A program made the position numbers and the translations under genes. From Lingula anatina (taxonomy: Eukaryota; Brachiopoda; Lingulata; Lingulida; Lingulidae): 64,000 nucleotides of DNA. Location: contig NW_019775291.1 of the NCBI RefSeq assembly GCF_001039355.2, positions 854,730 through 918,729 of the forward strand. The letters run 5' to 3'. The first letter of the stretch is position 1; each line of letters opens with the position of its first letter. Below are positions 13,901 to 25,202 of the stretch, in pieces. The notes beneath the pieces are model-generated. The model worked only from the letters and a program-made list of their open reading frames with translations, was not told the origin of the DNA and did no database searches.

Positions 13901-14782
13901 GTCCTTGGTCTCTGATAAGATCTCCAGCAACTCATCATTGGACAGGAAGAAGAACCTAAGTAAATTATAGGTCAAAGGTCAGATCTATTATACCAGCAGA
14001 TGCCTTGATTTTTGCTGATCTAAAACTTGACATTTGCAAATAGGGTATTTCATCATCTTACTTGGCTCACCAGTTAATAATTTACTATATACTAATTTAA
14101 TGTTCCTAGACCTCTAACTTCTCTGCTACAGCATTATCAGGCATTACATAACACTGACTAGTTTGTGTAGGTAGTTACTTCCCTCCTTATATCATCAGAC
14201 ATTCGGGAATTAAGACTTACCTTGGGAAGAACAGTCTCTTCTTCTCCAGATAGTTATTTAATATCTCAGACTTACCTTGGGAAGAACAGTTTATTCTTCT
14301 CCAGATAGTTATTTAATATCTCAGACTTACCTTGGGAAGAACAGTCTCTTCTTCTCCAGATAGTTATTTAATATCTCAGACTTACCTAGAGAAGAACAGT
14401 CTCTTCTCCTCCAGATAGTTCTTTAATATCTCAGACTTACCTTGGTAAGAACAGTCTCTTCTTCTCCAAATAGTTATTTAATATCTCAGACTTACCTTGG
14501 GAAGAACAGTCTCTTCTTCTCCAAATAGTTATTCAGTCCTTTCTGGATCTCCTCTAGTAGCACATTGGACTCATTCAGTCTCCCCAGCATGTTGTTCTGA
14601 GCTGTGGCCACCAAACAGTGAGGATCCTTCACAGACTCTGTCATGATGTCCTTCCAGTAGCTGTCTACTATACCAAACTTCCTGCCCTCCTCTGGCATCT
14701 GAGCCATGATGTCCTCAGAGCTGAAGATAGGCTCCAAGTACAGCCAGGTGGCTTGACACTGAAATAATATCATATATACAAT

Positions 14783-14835
<53 letters not shown>

Positions 14836-17800
14836 CTTCCAGTACACCCAGGTGGCTTGACACTGAAATAGTATCATATGTATTATATCATATAAATAGC
14901 TCCAAGTACAATCAGGTGGCTTGACACTGAATAGAAAGAGACACCATGATATGTAGTGTATTAGTCTATGTATTGTCTACATGCCACACCGGGTGTCATA
15001 TCACAACAACTACAATATAAGCTCCAGGTACAGCCAATCAGCATTGTTATATATATAACTTCAATTTAAACACACTTGAAAAAAAACAATCTACTAAGAC
15101 ATCTCAGTACCTACCTTGAGCCAAGAGTCCAGAATATCCTGCATAAGTAGCAGTTTCTCTGTCCATTCTTTCATCTCTGCCTCAAATGGTTTGACAAATG
15201 GTGACCCCTGCATGGTTTGAGCCTTGACAATGTGGTCATCTAGCAACATCTGGACCTCGTCCACTGCTGACAGGATACACACACCCTGAAATATGATATG
15301 TAAACTACTGTAAGGACATCTTTTACAATGTGGTCATCTAGCAACATCTGGACCTCGTCCACTGCTGACAGGATACACACACCCTGAAATATGATATGTA
15401 AACTACTGTAAGGACATCTTTTACAATGTGGTCATCTAGTAACATCTGGACCTCATCCACTGCTGACAGGATACTCACACCCTGAAATATGATATGTAAA
15501 CTACTGTAAGGACATCTTTTACAGTGTGGTCATCTAGCAACATCTGGACCTCATCCACTGCTGACAGCTAGAATACTCACACCCTGAAATGTGAAATGTT
15601 AACTACTGTACACAACTTTATTCCATGCCAAATTGTTTGTCAATAATTTACCCAAAAACTTCTGCATCCACAATTCCTGAACAATGAAATATTCTTATAG
15701 AATTATGAAATATAAGTAGACACACATACTAATGAATTACTTACAGAGTCTCTATAGGAACAAACTAATGAATCACTTACAGAATCTCTATAGGGCACAA
15801 ACTCAAACTGCATATCTTGCCATTCAAACTTCATCTTCTCCAGAGCTTTCTCCAGGGAGTACTCCTTGCTAGCAGCGCCACCTATCTCTTCCAACCTGCC
15901 AAGACAAGACACAATGGAAGATACAAATGACATAAACTGATCATAAAAATGTGAGTCAGAGCTTTGATGTGGAAAAACAATGACACCGTATCAAATGAAA
16001 ATTTGTCAAAAACAGCAATATGTGTATTGCACAGCATAAAGAATATTATTTTGATCATATAAAACAAATCACCCTCTTTGTCTTCATCCTGATAATATAG
16101 TGCTTTCAGTGTGTACTATATGAAAAAAATAACTTACTTTTCAATGTGTTTGGTCAGTCCATACTCTAACATCTGGTTAAGAGAGGTCTCAGGTTCTGGT
16201 CTGATGTTCATCCCAACAGCATCACTCATCTACAAATATAGAAAGCAACCATAATAATAATTCCCTGCACTATGACACCACTGTATACAGCACTTAATCA
16301 CAGTGTATATCTCACTCATGGAAACATTTGTTATGTACAATGATGTGCATTTTATTTGTATGATTACTATAATAAACATTAAACATGTGACAAATCCTGA
16401 CCTCATGCTGGCACCCACCCGTGGATATAGTTGTTATAGCAACACTTGTTTTACATGTGGAATATACTCACCAACTGCCAGTGTCTGTCCTTGATACCAG
16501 GGTTACATATAGTGTGCAGTATAGGCAGGTTCTGCTTGAACTTGTCAATCTTGTTCCTATTGGCTTCTGCAATCCTCTTAGGTCCTGCCTGGTCAGCAAA
16601 CTTCTTGGTCAACTGGTGCATTGTTCTGTACATATCACTGATCTCATTCTCTATCTCCTCAGCATTCAGACCAAGGAATGGACCTGAAAACCATAACTGT
16701 CTTTATAGTTTCACTGGTTCTGTAAATAGTTCTACTAAAAACATATAGCTTCAGTTGTAAAAAGGTTTTGATGAGATCTATATGAAAATGTCTGCAGTAA
16801 GGCTTGGATCTCTGTGGTGAGGTGGTCTACCCCCAGTGCAAGACAATCTGGTAAAATGTTGTCTATGGTGTAGTGCAGTATTATGTATAGTGCATTACAG
16901 ATTGTATATATTTCTTCAACCTACCATTGGTCCAAATGTCATTCTTCTGGTGGAAGTTGAGGGCAGTTTTCCAGAGTTTATCATAGGGTTCCTTGGCTGA
17001 GAACATGGCCTGTAGAATGGGGAAGGTGCTCAGTTCCCACTCCAGCAGGCGTTCCTCCTCATTAATGGCCTCCAGCTCATCACGTGCGGCCTCCAGGTTG
17101 TCATGAAGCTTGGTCAGGGTCTCCACATTGTTCTTCATCTCTTCTGGACTCATAATCTACAATATAATATACACACCATTGTAACAGTAACAGGAACAAC
17201 ATAGGTCAATAACAAAGTCAAACGATACAGATATTTCAACATAATTTCAGTCAAACAAAAATCAATTTGGCACAAAAAGAGAGGCACAAAATTTTATCTC
17301 TTCATACTCACCATAAAAATGATATAAGTACGACCCCTCATTTATACTAAGGGATTTATTACCAGTAGCAAATTGTAACTATTCTTCCAAGAAATTTTTG
17401 AATGTTTTACTTCATAATCCATACCTCTTTCTTGCGGAATGACTCCACTTCCTTGTTGTACTCAGTGAGTTTCTGTTCAAAGGCCTGTGTCTTGGCCCTG
17501 ACTGCCTCCTCGACTTGTTCCCGTCTGTTAGAGATACGTCCCTGGGCCAACTCAAACACTTTACCCACTGACTTGGGCCACTTGAACACTTTGCTGTTAA
17601 TCTTCAAGTCCTCAGCTACAATAACATACATTTTATTAATGAGCAGATATAGTAAGGGAGGCGATACCATGGTACAGGACACACTGTGTTTCAGGTACTT
17701 CAGTATTTCTTGGAGAAAAAAAAACATAAGAAAATCAAAAGTTTACCTCTTAGAAATGAATAATAATCAGGAAAATAATTCTTACCTTCAAATATAGCAT

Positions 17801-20800
17801 AATCCAACAAAAACATGAGTCTGTTTCCTGCCTCGTCTACCTCCTCCTTCAATTTGTAGGCTGTCACATCAGTAGACTGGAAATATTACAAGTCAGCTAG
17901 AACATCAATCTAAATATTTAAATTTGTGTATTTATAACTGCTGTGTAGAAAGGATAAAAACATGCAAGTCAATTTAAATTTATTGTAAATATAACTGAAA
18001 TGGTGACCTGTGATAAACAATTGAACAAGACTTATTTTTCTTTTTGGTATAATATCCTGACATCATACTGCTTTACACAATTAAACCATGTAATATCACA
18101 TCACTTCATGTTCTCTACACAATACTACCATATGATAGCAAACAGTGTTATACAGAGTCCAATAGGTCTGTGATATAAGTAAGACGACTTACATTCTGCA
18201 GGTAATGTGTTAGCTCTACCACATCAGCTGTAGTCTCCAGTTTACCACTTAGTGTCTCTGACATCTCATCATACTGCCTGATGATTCTGGAACAACAACA
18301 ACAACAGTCAATTATAAGTCAACTTAACTATGATAATGTATCTTGTTTCCCACCCAATTTTCAGTAACAAATTACATATTAAAAGTATTGTCCAGTTCAC
18401 TCACCCTTTATTACATATTAAAAGTATTGTCCAGTTTACTCACCCCTTATTCAGCTCCTTGTTCTCCTTGACCTCAAAACTGACCAGTCTGTCCTTGAGC
18501 CGGTTGGAGCGGTCACACAGCTCTCTGTTCAGGTCCACACAGTCCAGACAGAACATACTCAGTGGCACTGTGATCCTCAACAGAGCTATCTCATTCCACA
18601 GGTCAATGTAGCTGTGGATTTTCTGGAAGTATATTTATCACAGTTGAAGCTGGTTTATAGATTTTATATCCTGTCTTTAAAGAATTATTTTGATTGGTGA
18701 AACTGGTGAAACATTGGTTAATCCTCTTCATTAATTTTAATTTATTATCAATACTTCACATTTCTATTTATGTGCTTTCAAACCCTTTAAGTGTTGTGCA
18801 GAAACATTGGTTAACATAATTCATTAATGTTAATTTATTATCAGTAATTCACATTACTATCTTTGTGTTTTCAAACCTTTTTGAATGCCAGAATAGAATG
18901 TTCTTCTTTGAGGAACGCAGTAACGTCTTGGTCTGCCTTGTTGTTCAGGAGGTCACTGTACTTTTTGTATGTATTCAAATACCTGGAAGGTTTACAAAAA
19001 ATTATTAAAACCAATTTCAGAGATTAAATGTCGTTAAGATTAGATTGGTCTTTTTGATCACCTGCAACTGCTTCTACAAGTCTTCAATAGTATTTACTTT
19101 AAAAGCTAGATCTCAAATGTTAACTCCTTTACATAGAATTTATTGTCATCACTTTGATCTTACTTCTGTGGTCCCAGAGTGTTCACTCTGAAGATCTCCA
19201 TGGCTCTGTCTGTAAAATCTGTCACCAAGCTTTCTTCTATTTTCACTGACCGCAGCAACAATTTCTGACCTCTCATTTCTGGGGCCATCTCAACCTCCAC
19301 CTGCAATTATTATATCAGCATTAGAAGAGGCCATGTCAGCTTGTATGTTAGATGATATTAACAGAATTCAGGGTGCCATTTACACAATCAAGATACATAT
19401 TCAAGGTACATTACCAAAGCATTTTATGGTGACACACTGTAACTTTAAATGCCTTCTCCACTGGCTATGGTGTCAGAGAACACACTTTGGGACCATTTCC
19501 AGACCCTATTGTACTAAATGTGGATTGATCTATCTCCAAGGGAATTCTCTCTAAATTGCAATCATCTTAAGGGGCTTAAATGTCTGTCACGCCTACTGAA
19601 GCTAGGGGTCATTAATTATCGTTTAGCAGCTTTAGTAGGCAGGCCAGACATCTAAGCTGGTTAAGCTGAAAGCAATTTAGTGAGAAACGCCTTCAGATCT
19701 GTTAGATCAATTTATCTATGGGAACCCAGTCATGCACTTACCCTGGGGATACCTTCTCCACTGGCTATGATGTCAGAGAAACATCTAAGGATGATATCCT
19801 TGCACTCCCTAAATGGCGGGTCAAACAAAATCTTGGGTTCCTCCACTCTCAACTTGATGATCATCACCTGGGCCATCACAAACTGCAGCTCATCAAACTC
19901 CCCATCAAAGTCATTGCCAGCCTGGAAATAGACAGAGCAACATAGTAAAATGATGGGAAGGAATCTGACCAACCTTCTTGGATGTCTGGAAATACACTGT
20001 GATTTGGTGATAAAACTGTGTATACCCATTAAGGCCACTACTCCACAAGAAAATGATTTCCTGCAATGCACTGGTTATTACATGTACAGCTATCACATCT
20101 CTGTCAAAATACCTGAATGTGCAAAAACCCAAATCCAAAAGAACACAAAATAGCATGTATCTCAGAAAACCTGTATATTAAAACTTACAGCATGAATCTC
20201 AAAGAACTTGAGAAAGTCTGCCAGAGAGTTGACCACCATGCTTCGTAGCTGCAGAGACATGAGTGCAGCCACGCTGCCAAAGAATTCCTGCACCAGCTCT
20301 GTAGACTCATTGTCATCTTCAGGCACCAGATATTCCCACAGTTCAGGTCTCTCTCTGAACAGCTGGGCACAGCTTGGGATCCAGCTGAAATAGTCCAGGT
20401 ACACAGTGCACTTATCTAACAGGTGACTTTAAATAATAGTAGTACATGTGCAAGCTGGTATGCACACAAAGAATAGCTTGCATAATAAAAAAGGATAATT
20501 CTCTTTGACTTACTACTCATCATTTAGCATCAAGGGCTACATTAAGCTTCAGTGCAGCATGTACAGATCTCTTATCTGGTATTTAGTCTTTGTGGTAACT
20601 CACCTCTTAGTCAGGATATCATGGGCATCCCAGCACTGCTTCTTTACCAGGGACTCAAACTCAGTGTATTAACTCACCTCTTAGTCAGGATATCATGGGC
20701 ATCCCAGCACTGCTTCTTTACCAGGGACTCAAACTCAGTGGGTAACAGAGGAAGCTCTGCTGCCAGCAGCTCTTCAAGCTTCACAAACCTCAAGTGGCTG

Positions 20801-23800
20801 AAACTGCAATGTAAAATTGTGTTGTATATTATATCAAATATAGGACCAGTATAGAATGTGTTAATATGTAACAAAGTACCAAAACACAAGTATTTACACC
20901 TGGTTACAGCACAAACAGTGAAGCTGCATTCCCACAAATTTAGATCGATCTTACTAGATTGACCTAACTCCCTGGGCGTTCACGCTAAATTGCAGTCAGC
21001 GAGGCGCACGGAAGTTAATTACCCCCTTACATTTTGTAGTAGGCTGGACGGACATTATCTGACAATAATCTAGTGAGACTCCCCACGGGGATAGATCGAT
21101 CTAAAATCTATGGGAATGCACCCTCAGAAATGGTGTTATATGTTTAAAGTAAAGTGCTACGTTTGATCTGTATGTGGCAATAAGATTCAAACTGGGTAAA
21201 TTTTTGTAATTGTGTTTGAAGCTATACAAAGTTCAAAATGCACTATGCTGAATGCAACTCATACACTTTGTTACATAGTGTTTAGTCTTCTTGCTGTGAG
21301 TTCTGTACCTTCTGAACCAAAGATTCTGTAACTCCTGCATGATAGGGTTAGTTGTAAACAAATGTGTGTTCAACTCCTCCTTCATTTGTGCGTAGTTATC
21401 ATGCCAGGGTACGGGAGCACGGATGATCCTCTGAGGGAAAGGACGCGGTACCCAGGCAATGTGAAGACGCTCCTTCTCTGTGGGATCTTTGAGGATGTAG
21501 TCCACTGTAATATTACAATTAATGTTTAAAATATAAAACAATTACTGTCCACTCAAACCATATCAAATACTGACAGCAAATAGTTCACTGCCATAACACA
21601 ACTAAGTTGGAGTCAAGTCATGGTTTCCTACAGATAAAAAGATCACTTACCAATACACTTCCTGAGACTCAGCTCATAGTCTCCTGTGACCTCCTCATGA
21701 AGGTCTTTCACCATTCCATCCAGCTCAGGCTTGGACAAGATGGCATCTGGAATCAGTTTGTGGACATTCTTCATCTGTTCTGGAGGCTGGGGAGCCAGCA
21801 TGCTCTTCTGAATGCCTTTGTTGATGTAATAATAATAACGCTGCAAAACAAATATATGTATAACTTATATCCCTAACTCCTGACAATACATAGTATATAC
21901 TTTGTTTAATACATAGAAACACACTGCTTCACTTAACACACTCCACACATAACAATATATCCACACATAACACAATGTCCACATATAACACTATGTCCAC
22001 AAATAACACAATGTCCACACATAACACTATGTCCACACATAACACTATGTCAGCTCCAGCTTACCTCCATGTCTCTATCTGAAGGTTCTCCAATAACCTG
22101 CCGCATTTCATCCTCTATATTCTTCATAATATTGAGCTGTTCCACTGGCGTAATGGGACGACTTCCACATGGCTCCTCTGCCACACCATTGGTATGCCTG
22201 ACAACACAAGCCATCTCTCTCTTATACAGATTATACTTTACTTTGAATAGAACTTTATCATATCATCATACATACAAGTAGATACAAACCCTAAATATGT
22301 GCAGATATTGCTTGTGTGATATATTTGACAGAGATCTTCCAAAATAAATTTGGGAAATGCTAATTAAATTCTTTTTGTTAATAAGTAATACTTGAGAATG
22401 ATTTCAACTTAAAAACAACTAACAAATAGAATGATAACTCACCCATTTTCTTCTCTTTCTTTAGTTTTCTTCTGTTTTCCAGACCTTGGTGAAATCTGAA
22501 TCCCATTCTGTACACCATCACGTGGTGACACCTGTTGGGCACGTCTGCGAGGAGACTTGACAGAGCCTTGAGTTACAAATAATGATACAAATACACAGAA
22601 CTGGTACACAGGAAGTATGATATAGGGGTATTTGACAGTTTTAAAGAAAGGAATAAAAAAATATTAAACACAAAACTTGAAAAATACAAAAATAAAGATT
22701 TCACAACATGTGTTTTAATATAAGGGCCCACATAGCTTTTTATCAAACGTAAGACAGTTATTATCATAAAATATTAAAAAATTTCTTCAGCTATATACTT
22801 TATGTGAACCATAAAAGAAATATCAGTTCATAAAGTATCAGTTTCTTTCACAAACTATAAGCAAAAGGACTTTTACAATTCTACATTAAGTCTGATAAAA
22901 AATATTCCAGCTACCTTCTACTCTGTGTGGAGGTTTTCTCTTGAGTAATTCTCTCATCTTGAGGTCACTGGCTGTAGGAGTGTAGTTGTTAGCAATGGAC
23001 TCACTGGGAGTCCGGTAATGTTTCTCCTCTTTAAATGGAGCAGCCAGAGTCCATGAGGTCCCCTTCATAATTGGAGGATGTTCACTGTTTTTCAACACCA
23101 CCTGTTTAAAGATATATACATTATATACATTATATTTTACGAGCAAATGATCTTATCATTATGTAAACTTTGCTATACCTCTTAAACCATTAAACTATAA
23201 ATTCTTTCTAACCATATATTTACACCTGATGTAGACAGATGTGAAAGATCCTGTCTTTGTCAAACACCAACTTCTGTGTTATACTTTTTTCATTTGAGAG
23301 AAGGGTCAATGTCTTCCCATATTACAATATACATTATGTCTTACCTGGTACAGTTCAGACCTCTCCCTCTGTGCAGATCTTGGTAAAGGTGGGAGGCCTG
23401 GTAGACCCCGGGTTTTACTACAGCTGAGGAGTGGAGTCTCAGCATGCTGGAAATAGAACCTCAACATTACTGACACATATTAATGTTACATACAAAAATA
23501 AAGTAAGAGTAAAAGATAAACACATTCCTGGGGCCTTTCACAATTATGTTACCAATAAAAATGAAAAATGGTCAACAGCAGGATTTAAGTGCACAATTTC
23601 TGTCCCATAAATTCATTACTTAACCATGCAACTTTTCTGTCATTTCTTCTATCTAATATTTGTTTATATATTAGTCCTTTTAAAATGATATAACATGCCT
23701 CACAAGGCGTTACTTGTGTCCAAAAATAGCAAGAAGTCATGTAGGAGATCGCAAGTATAAATCCACATATTTTAACATATTAGTACAACAATTTGTAATC

Positions 23801-24298
23801 CTTCCAAGGATAGGATGGACCCTTAATGTTTTGTTCACTCAAATTATCAGTAAATGACTGAATATAGTAGGTAAAAATGAAAAACAATCAACAACATCCT
23901 CTTTCAATTTACACAAATACACAGAAGCAAGGAATGGTGAAGCTGCTACCAAATGTATGTTGTTTCAAAGTTTCTAGGGAAATAGCATTTCCCTATTTAA
24001 ATCAAGCTGTGCTTAACATATATTTATGAAAGAATAATAACAGAATATACTAGTTTCTGGAATACCATCTAAAAAAATACACACTGGTATTTGTTGTATT
24101 ATTCCAAACATATACTGCAGAAGCAGAAAAATGTAGCTATAATATTGATGTTTTTAAAGTAAAGCATCGTTTTTTGCACTCAGTATTCTCAGACTGGAAC
24201 ATAAATGTAACTCGTGCACAGTAAAACTGTTTATTTTAATTGCTTCGAACTGACATACCTGTATTTACAATACGTACCTTAGCTCTATCTAAAGCCAT
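260..24298 (-). CDS. DNAH3: Dynein axonemal heavy chain 3 (inner-arm dynein), 5' 45 exons, 3'-incomplete
   Basis: ATP-driven motor subunit of a single-headed inner dynein arm; it acts on doublet microtubules in motile cilia and flagella. I chained 45 coding exons on the minus strand, all GT-AG and in phase, giving 7,587 nt or 2,529 codons of a protein normally about 4,100 aa. The chain starts MALDRAK at 24298 and leaves the window inside AAA4. Sequence shows four P-loops ([34 protein letters not shown]) in AAA1 to AAA4 near residues 1370, 1650, 2010 and 2370. Wording across linker, AAA1 and AAA3 matches DNAH3 more closely than DNAH7 or DNAH12, for example KNYSRNDW after AAA4 Walker A and the [12 protein letters not shown] stretch; this subtype call rests on recall of the family. 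Two exon pairs are duplicated at assembly joins (see repeats) and should be counted once. The microtubule-binding stalk, AAA5, AAA6 and C-terminal region lie outside the window. Confidence 0.96.
2698..2832 (-). repeat. Duplicated donor junction of DNAH3 exon 40
   Basis: A roughly 95-bp segment containing the exon end (GTTGGCAAG) and donor (GTAACC) is present twice: the functional one at 2815 and a diverged decoy near 2726. It is one of the series of splice-junction duplications described under findings. Confidence 0.75.
3300..3450. repeat. Minisatellite GTGTCAGGTGTGACAAT
   Basis: Seven to eight units of a 17-bp motif in the intron between DNAH3 exons 39 and 40. The reverse complement resembles the array at 1-247. 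Confidence 0.85.
3905..5662. repeat. 65-bp tandem array, about 27 copies, with higher-order structure
   Basis: Unit of 65 bp, for example GATGTCATATGATACATTGT followed by ATATCATACC and an ACACACA tract. The left end has longer units with CATACACACC. The middle (about 4120-4950) alternates two variants, AACATA/ATAATACA and GACATA/GATATATT, as a 130-bp higher-order repeat. The right part (about 5000-5640) is nearly homogeneous. It occupies most of the intron between DNAH3 exons 37 and 38. There are no spacers, so it is a satellite array and not a CRISPR. Confidence 0.95.
6175..6385. repeat. Minisatellite GTGTGTTAGCTGTGACA
   Basis: About ten degenerate 17-19 bp units lie directly downstream of DNAH3 exon 36's donor at 6392. 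They are the same family as 1-247 and 3300-3450. Confidence 0.85.
6918..7165 (-). repeat. Three 83-bp copies of the DNAH3 exon 35 acceptor junction
   Basis: Units begin CAGACCAGGGCAAAC at 6918, 7001 and 7084. Each contains the start of exon 35 and its TTTCAG acceptor. The copy at 6961 is the functional one because it continues into the full exon. Copies are nearly identical, so the event is recent. Confidence 0.9.
7685..7915 (-). repeat. Three 75-bp copies of the DNAH3 exon 34 acceptor junction
   Basis: The segment with TGATCTCACCACTCATTAG and the acceptor CTTTCAG|TTATG repeats at about 7693, 7768 and 7843. Only the first continues into the full exon (7325-7717). Confidence 0.9.
7874..9063 (-). 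repeat. False or haplotypic duplication of DNAH3 exons 32-33, joined by an 'n'
   Basis: 7874-8458 and 8460-9063 are the same sequence with scattered substitutions and one small insertion (about 8884-8909 in the right copy). The join is the single 'n' at 8459, and the left copy stops mid-exon 32. Allele-level divergence and the 'n' point to two haplotypes placed end to end. Confidence 0.88.
9601..9851. mobile_element. Fold-back MITE-like element, 251 bp
   Basis: Ends AGTTTCATCAACACTGGATA and, inverted, AGTTTCATCAACATTGGATA. Inverted similarity continues through GCGCTATCC and GGATAACAC and reaches over 100 bp per arm, so the whole element can fold into an imperfect hairpin. It lies in the intron between DNAH3 exons 30 and 31. 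No coding capacity and no clear target-site duplication were seen. Confidence 0.8.
9832..11405 (-). repeat. False or haplotypic duplication of DNAH3 exons 29-30, joined by an 'n'
   Basis: 9832-10611 and about 10626-11405 match over roughly 780 bp with a few substitutions. The 'n' at 10612 sits at the join. Both copies carry complete, intact exons (92 and 202 bp). The right-hand copy begins inside the last bases of the 251-bp fold-back element, as a contig end would. Confidence 0.88.
11430..11602 (-). repeat. Three 59-bp copies of the DNAH3 exon 28 donor junction
   Basis: Units hold the exon end (codons for GYAG..ELPDNLK) and the donor GTGAGT; donors lie at about 11440, 11498 and 11556. The functional exon is 11557-11847. 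The two extra copies lie immediately inside the intron. Confidence 0.9.
11925..12190 (-). repeat. About seven 35-bp copies of the DNAH3 exon 27 donor junction
   Basis: Units read, on the minus strand, GCTAAGGCTGTGGCTAAACAG then GTAATTTGATTT with variations. Each reproduces the exon's last codons (AKAVAKQ) and its donor. Copies have drifted, for example GTAATTAG and GGGTAATT, so several decoy donors are weaker. Confidence 0.9.
14212..14530 (-). repeat. Six copies (about 57 bp) of the DNAH3 exon 22 donor junction
   Basis: Units contain the exon end encoding [10 protein letters not shown] and donor AAG|GTAAGT. The functional one is at 14496 (exon 14496-14758). Five downstream decoys keep a near-consensus donor, apart from one reading CTAGGTAAG. 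Confidence 0.9.
14786..14834. repeat. (AT)n microsatellite
   Basis: About 24 uninterrupted AT dinucleotides just outside the acceptor of DNAH3 exon 22. Confidence 0.97.
15200..15595 (-). repeat. Four 104-bp copies of the DNAH3 exon 21 acceptor junction
   Basis: Each unit carries exon-start sequence ([18 protein letters not shown] codons), the acceptor TATTTCAG and about 50 bp of intron. The copy at 15285 is functional because the exon continues to 15115. The other three are decoys at about 15388, 15485 and 15587. Confidence 0.9.
19490..19730. mobile_element. MITE-like element, diverged relative of 20926-21119
   Basis: Shares GATTGATCTATCTCC, a CTAAATTGCAATC block and the right end TAGATCAATTTATCTATGGG with the element at 20926-21119, in the same order. 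It lies in the intron between DNAH3 exons 10 and 11. Boundaries are approximate because the left terminal repeat has decayed. Confidence 0.6.
20594..20752 (-). repeat. Two 80-bp copies of the DNAH3 exon 8 donor junction
   Basis: The last codons of exon 8 with donor AAGAG|GTGAGT occur at 20678 (functional) and again, almost identical, ending at about 20602. Confidence 0.9.
20926..21119. mobile_element. MITE-like element, 194 bp
   Basis: Terminal inverted repeats of about 26 bp: left GCATTCCCACAAATTTAGAT, right (inverted) GCATTCCCATAGATTTTAGA, both followed by CGATCT. There is no coding capacity. It sits in the intron between DNAH3 exons 7 and 8. No clear target duplication was found. Confidence 0.75.
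21940..22055. repeat. Minisatellite CCACACATAACACTATGT
   Basis: Six 18-bp units in the intron next to the exon 5 donor of DNAH3. The motif is related to the other 18-bp intronic arrays of this gene. Confidence 0.85.
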
Positions 24299-25202
24299 GT
24301 TTGTCGTTTTGAACTGCTACTGAATTAATTGTCTGTCTACAGCAGGATGCGCCTTTTAGTCACTTAAGTAGCGCGTGTGTTTTTTATGTCTAACGGTGAT
24401 ATCATCGAGTCCGCAATGCATCGCATCGTAGACTCATTGTCATAAATTTCCAAATGTTTTCAGTGTAGTGCAGTTCCAGAAGCCATTTTCTTAATCAACA
24501 TCCGGGCACTTCGGTTGCCAAGATTTTCTAGCTTTGTTCCTTGTAAATGGAGGATAAGATTCTTGTTTATTTTACAAATTAAATTATTAATGTTATTGTA
24601 TTTATTATTATTTTAGTATTTTTATCAATAATTTTGATCAAATTATAGGTCTTAATATAAGATTTGACGATTGACTTTGATTCTTTTTATTGTATTACTC
24701 CTTATATATTTAAGGAACTAGTCATAAGCAGTACATGTTGGGTCAGCGTGACAGCCAGTTTTTCATGCACCGTGTTACTCGCATTACTGTGATATTATTG
24801 CTATGATCCTGTTATCAATGTTTGATTTCTATCTTATGTTCAGCTTCTAATGATTACATACTTAATGTACACTTTAAAAAATAAATAATATTATTCTGCT
24901 GTAACCGCGTGTAAATTAATACTGTAACGTGTTTAAAGTTACTAAAATATTTATAATTTTGAAAATGATCACTATTTGCACAACAGTGCAATGAGTACCG
25001 AATTCCTTATTTTTCTTTTAATCATACAAAAAATTGCTAAATTTTGATAAACACACCGCGTTGATTATCCAGGACATTACATCACGTGTTTTACTTTGTA
25101 AAAATGGCTGCGCCCTGCTAAGATTATCCGAGGTTTCCCCCTGTAAAATCCATTACGTTTTGTGCCATTTTTCTAACATCATTAGATAATCAGTCTTAAA
25201 AT
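24299..25202. promoter_or_regulatory. Divergent intergenic region between DNAH3 and EAPP
   Basis: 904 bp separate the two start codons, which face away from each other, so both promoters must lie here unless upstream non-coding exons exist. No TATA box was recognised at a meaningful position. A TTGGCAAC octamer on the minus strand at 24514-24521 resembles an RFX X-box half-site, as expected for a ciliary gene. No open reading frame of note. Confidence 0.6.

Larger units (their letters stand above)
12463..20384 (-). other. DNAH3: DNAH3 exons 9-26: tail, linker and entry to AAA1
   Basis: Exons 20189-20384, 19742-19921, 19164-19300, 18877-18982, 18444-18622, 18193-18286, 17786-17876, 17425-17615, 16925-17156, 16472-16683, 16138-16229, 15781-15895, 15115-15285, 14496-14758, 13754-13955, 13362-13568, 12889-13003 and 12463-12658. 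They encode about 950 residues: the helical tail with K/E-rich coils, then the linker (DHC_N2) that swings over the AAA ring during the power stroke. Linker hallmarks are [57 protein letters not shown] and WPGQVVIC. The final exon carries LRYYWE and TDRCYR, which precede the AAA1 P-loop. Several introns here hold duplicated splice junctions (exons 12, 13, 20, 21 and 22). Confidence 0.93.
20678..24298 (-). other. DNAH3: DNAH3 exons 1-8: N-terminal tail
   Basis: Coding exons 24278-24298, 23345-23446, 22915-23101, 22443-22566, 22065-22197, 21651-21840, 21309-21504 and 20678-20803. The first four encode a basic, proline- and serine-rich, poorly conserved leader, as is usual for dynein tails. Conserved family sequence begins in exon 6 ([10 protein letters not shown], then MLAPQPPEQ) and exon 7 ([21 protein letters not shown]). 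This tail binds intermediate and light chains and docks the arm. The start is the first in-frame ATG, 3 bp before a GCT, in an exon of only 21 coding bases followed by a GTACGT donor; an upstream non-coding exon cannot be excluded. The last 80 bp of exon 8 with its donor is repeated once downstream at 20594-20672. Confidence 0.9.
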
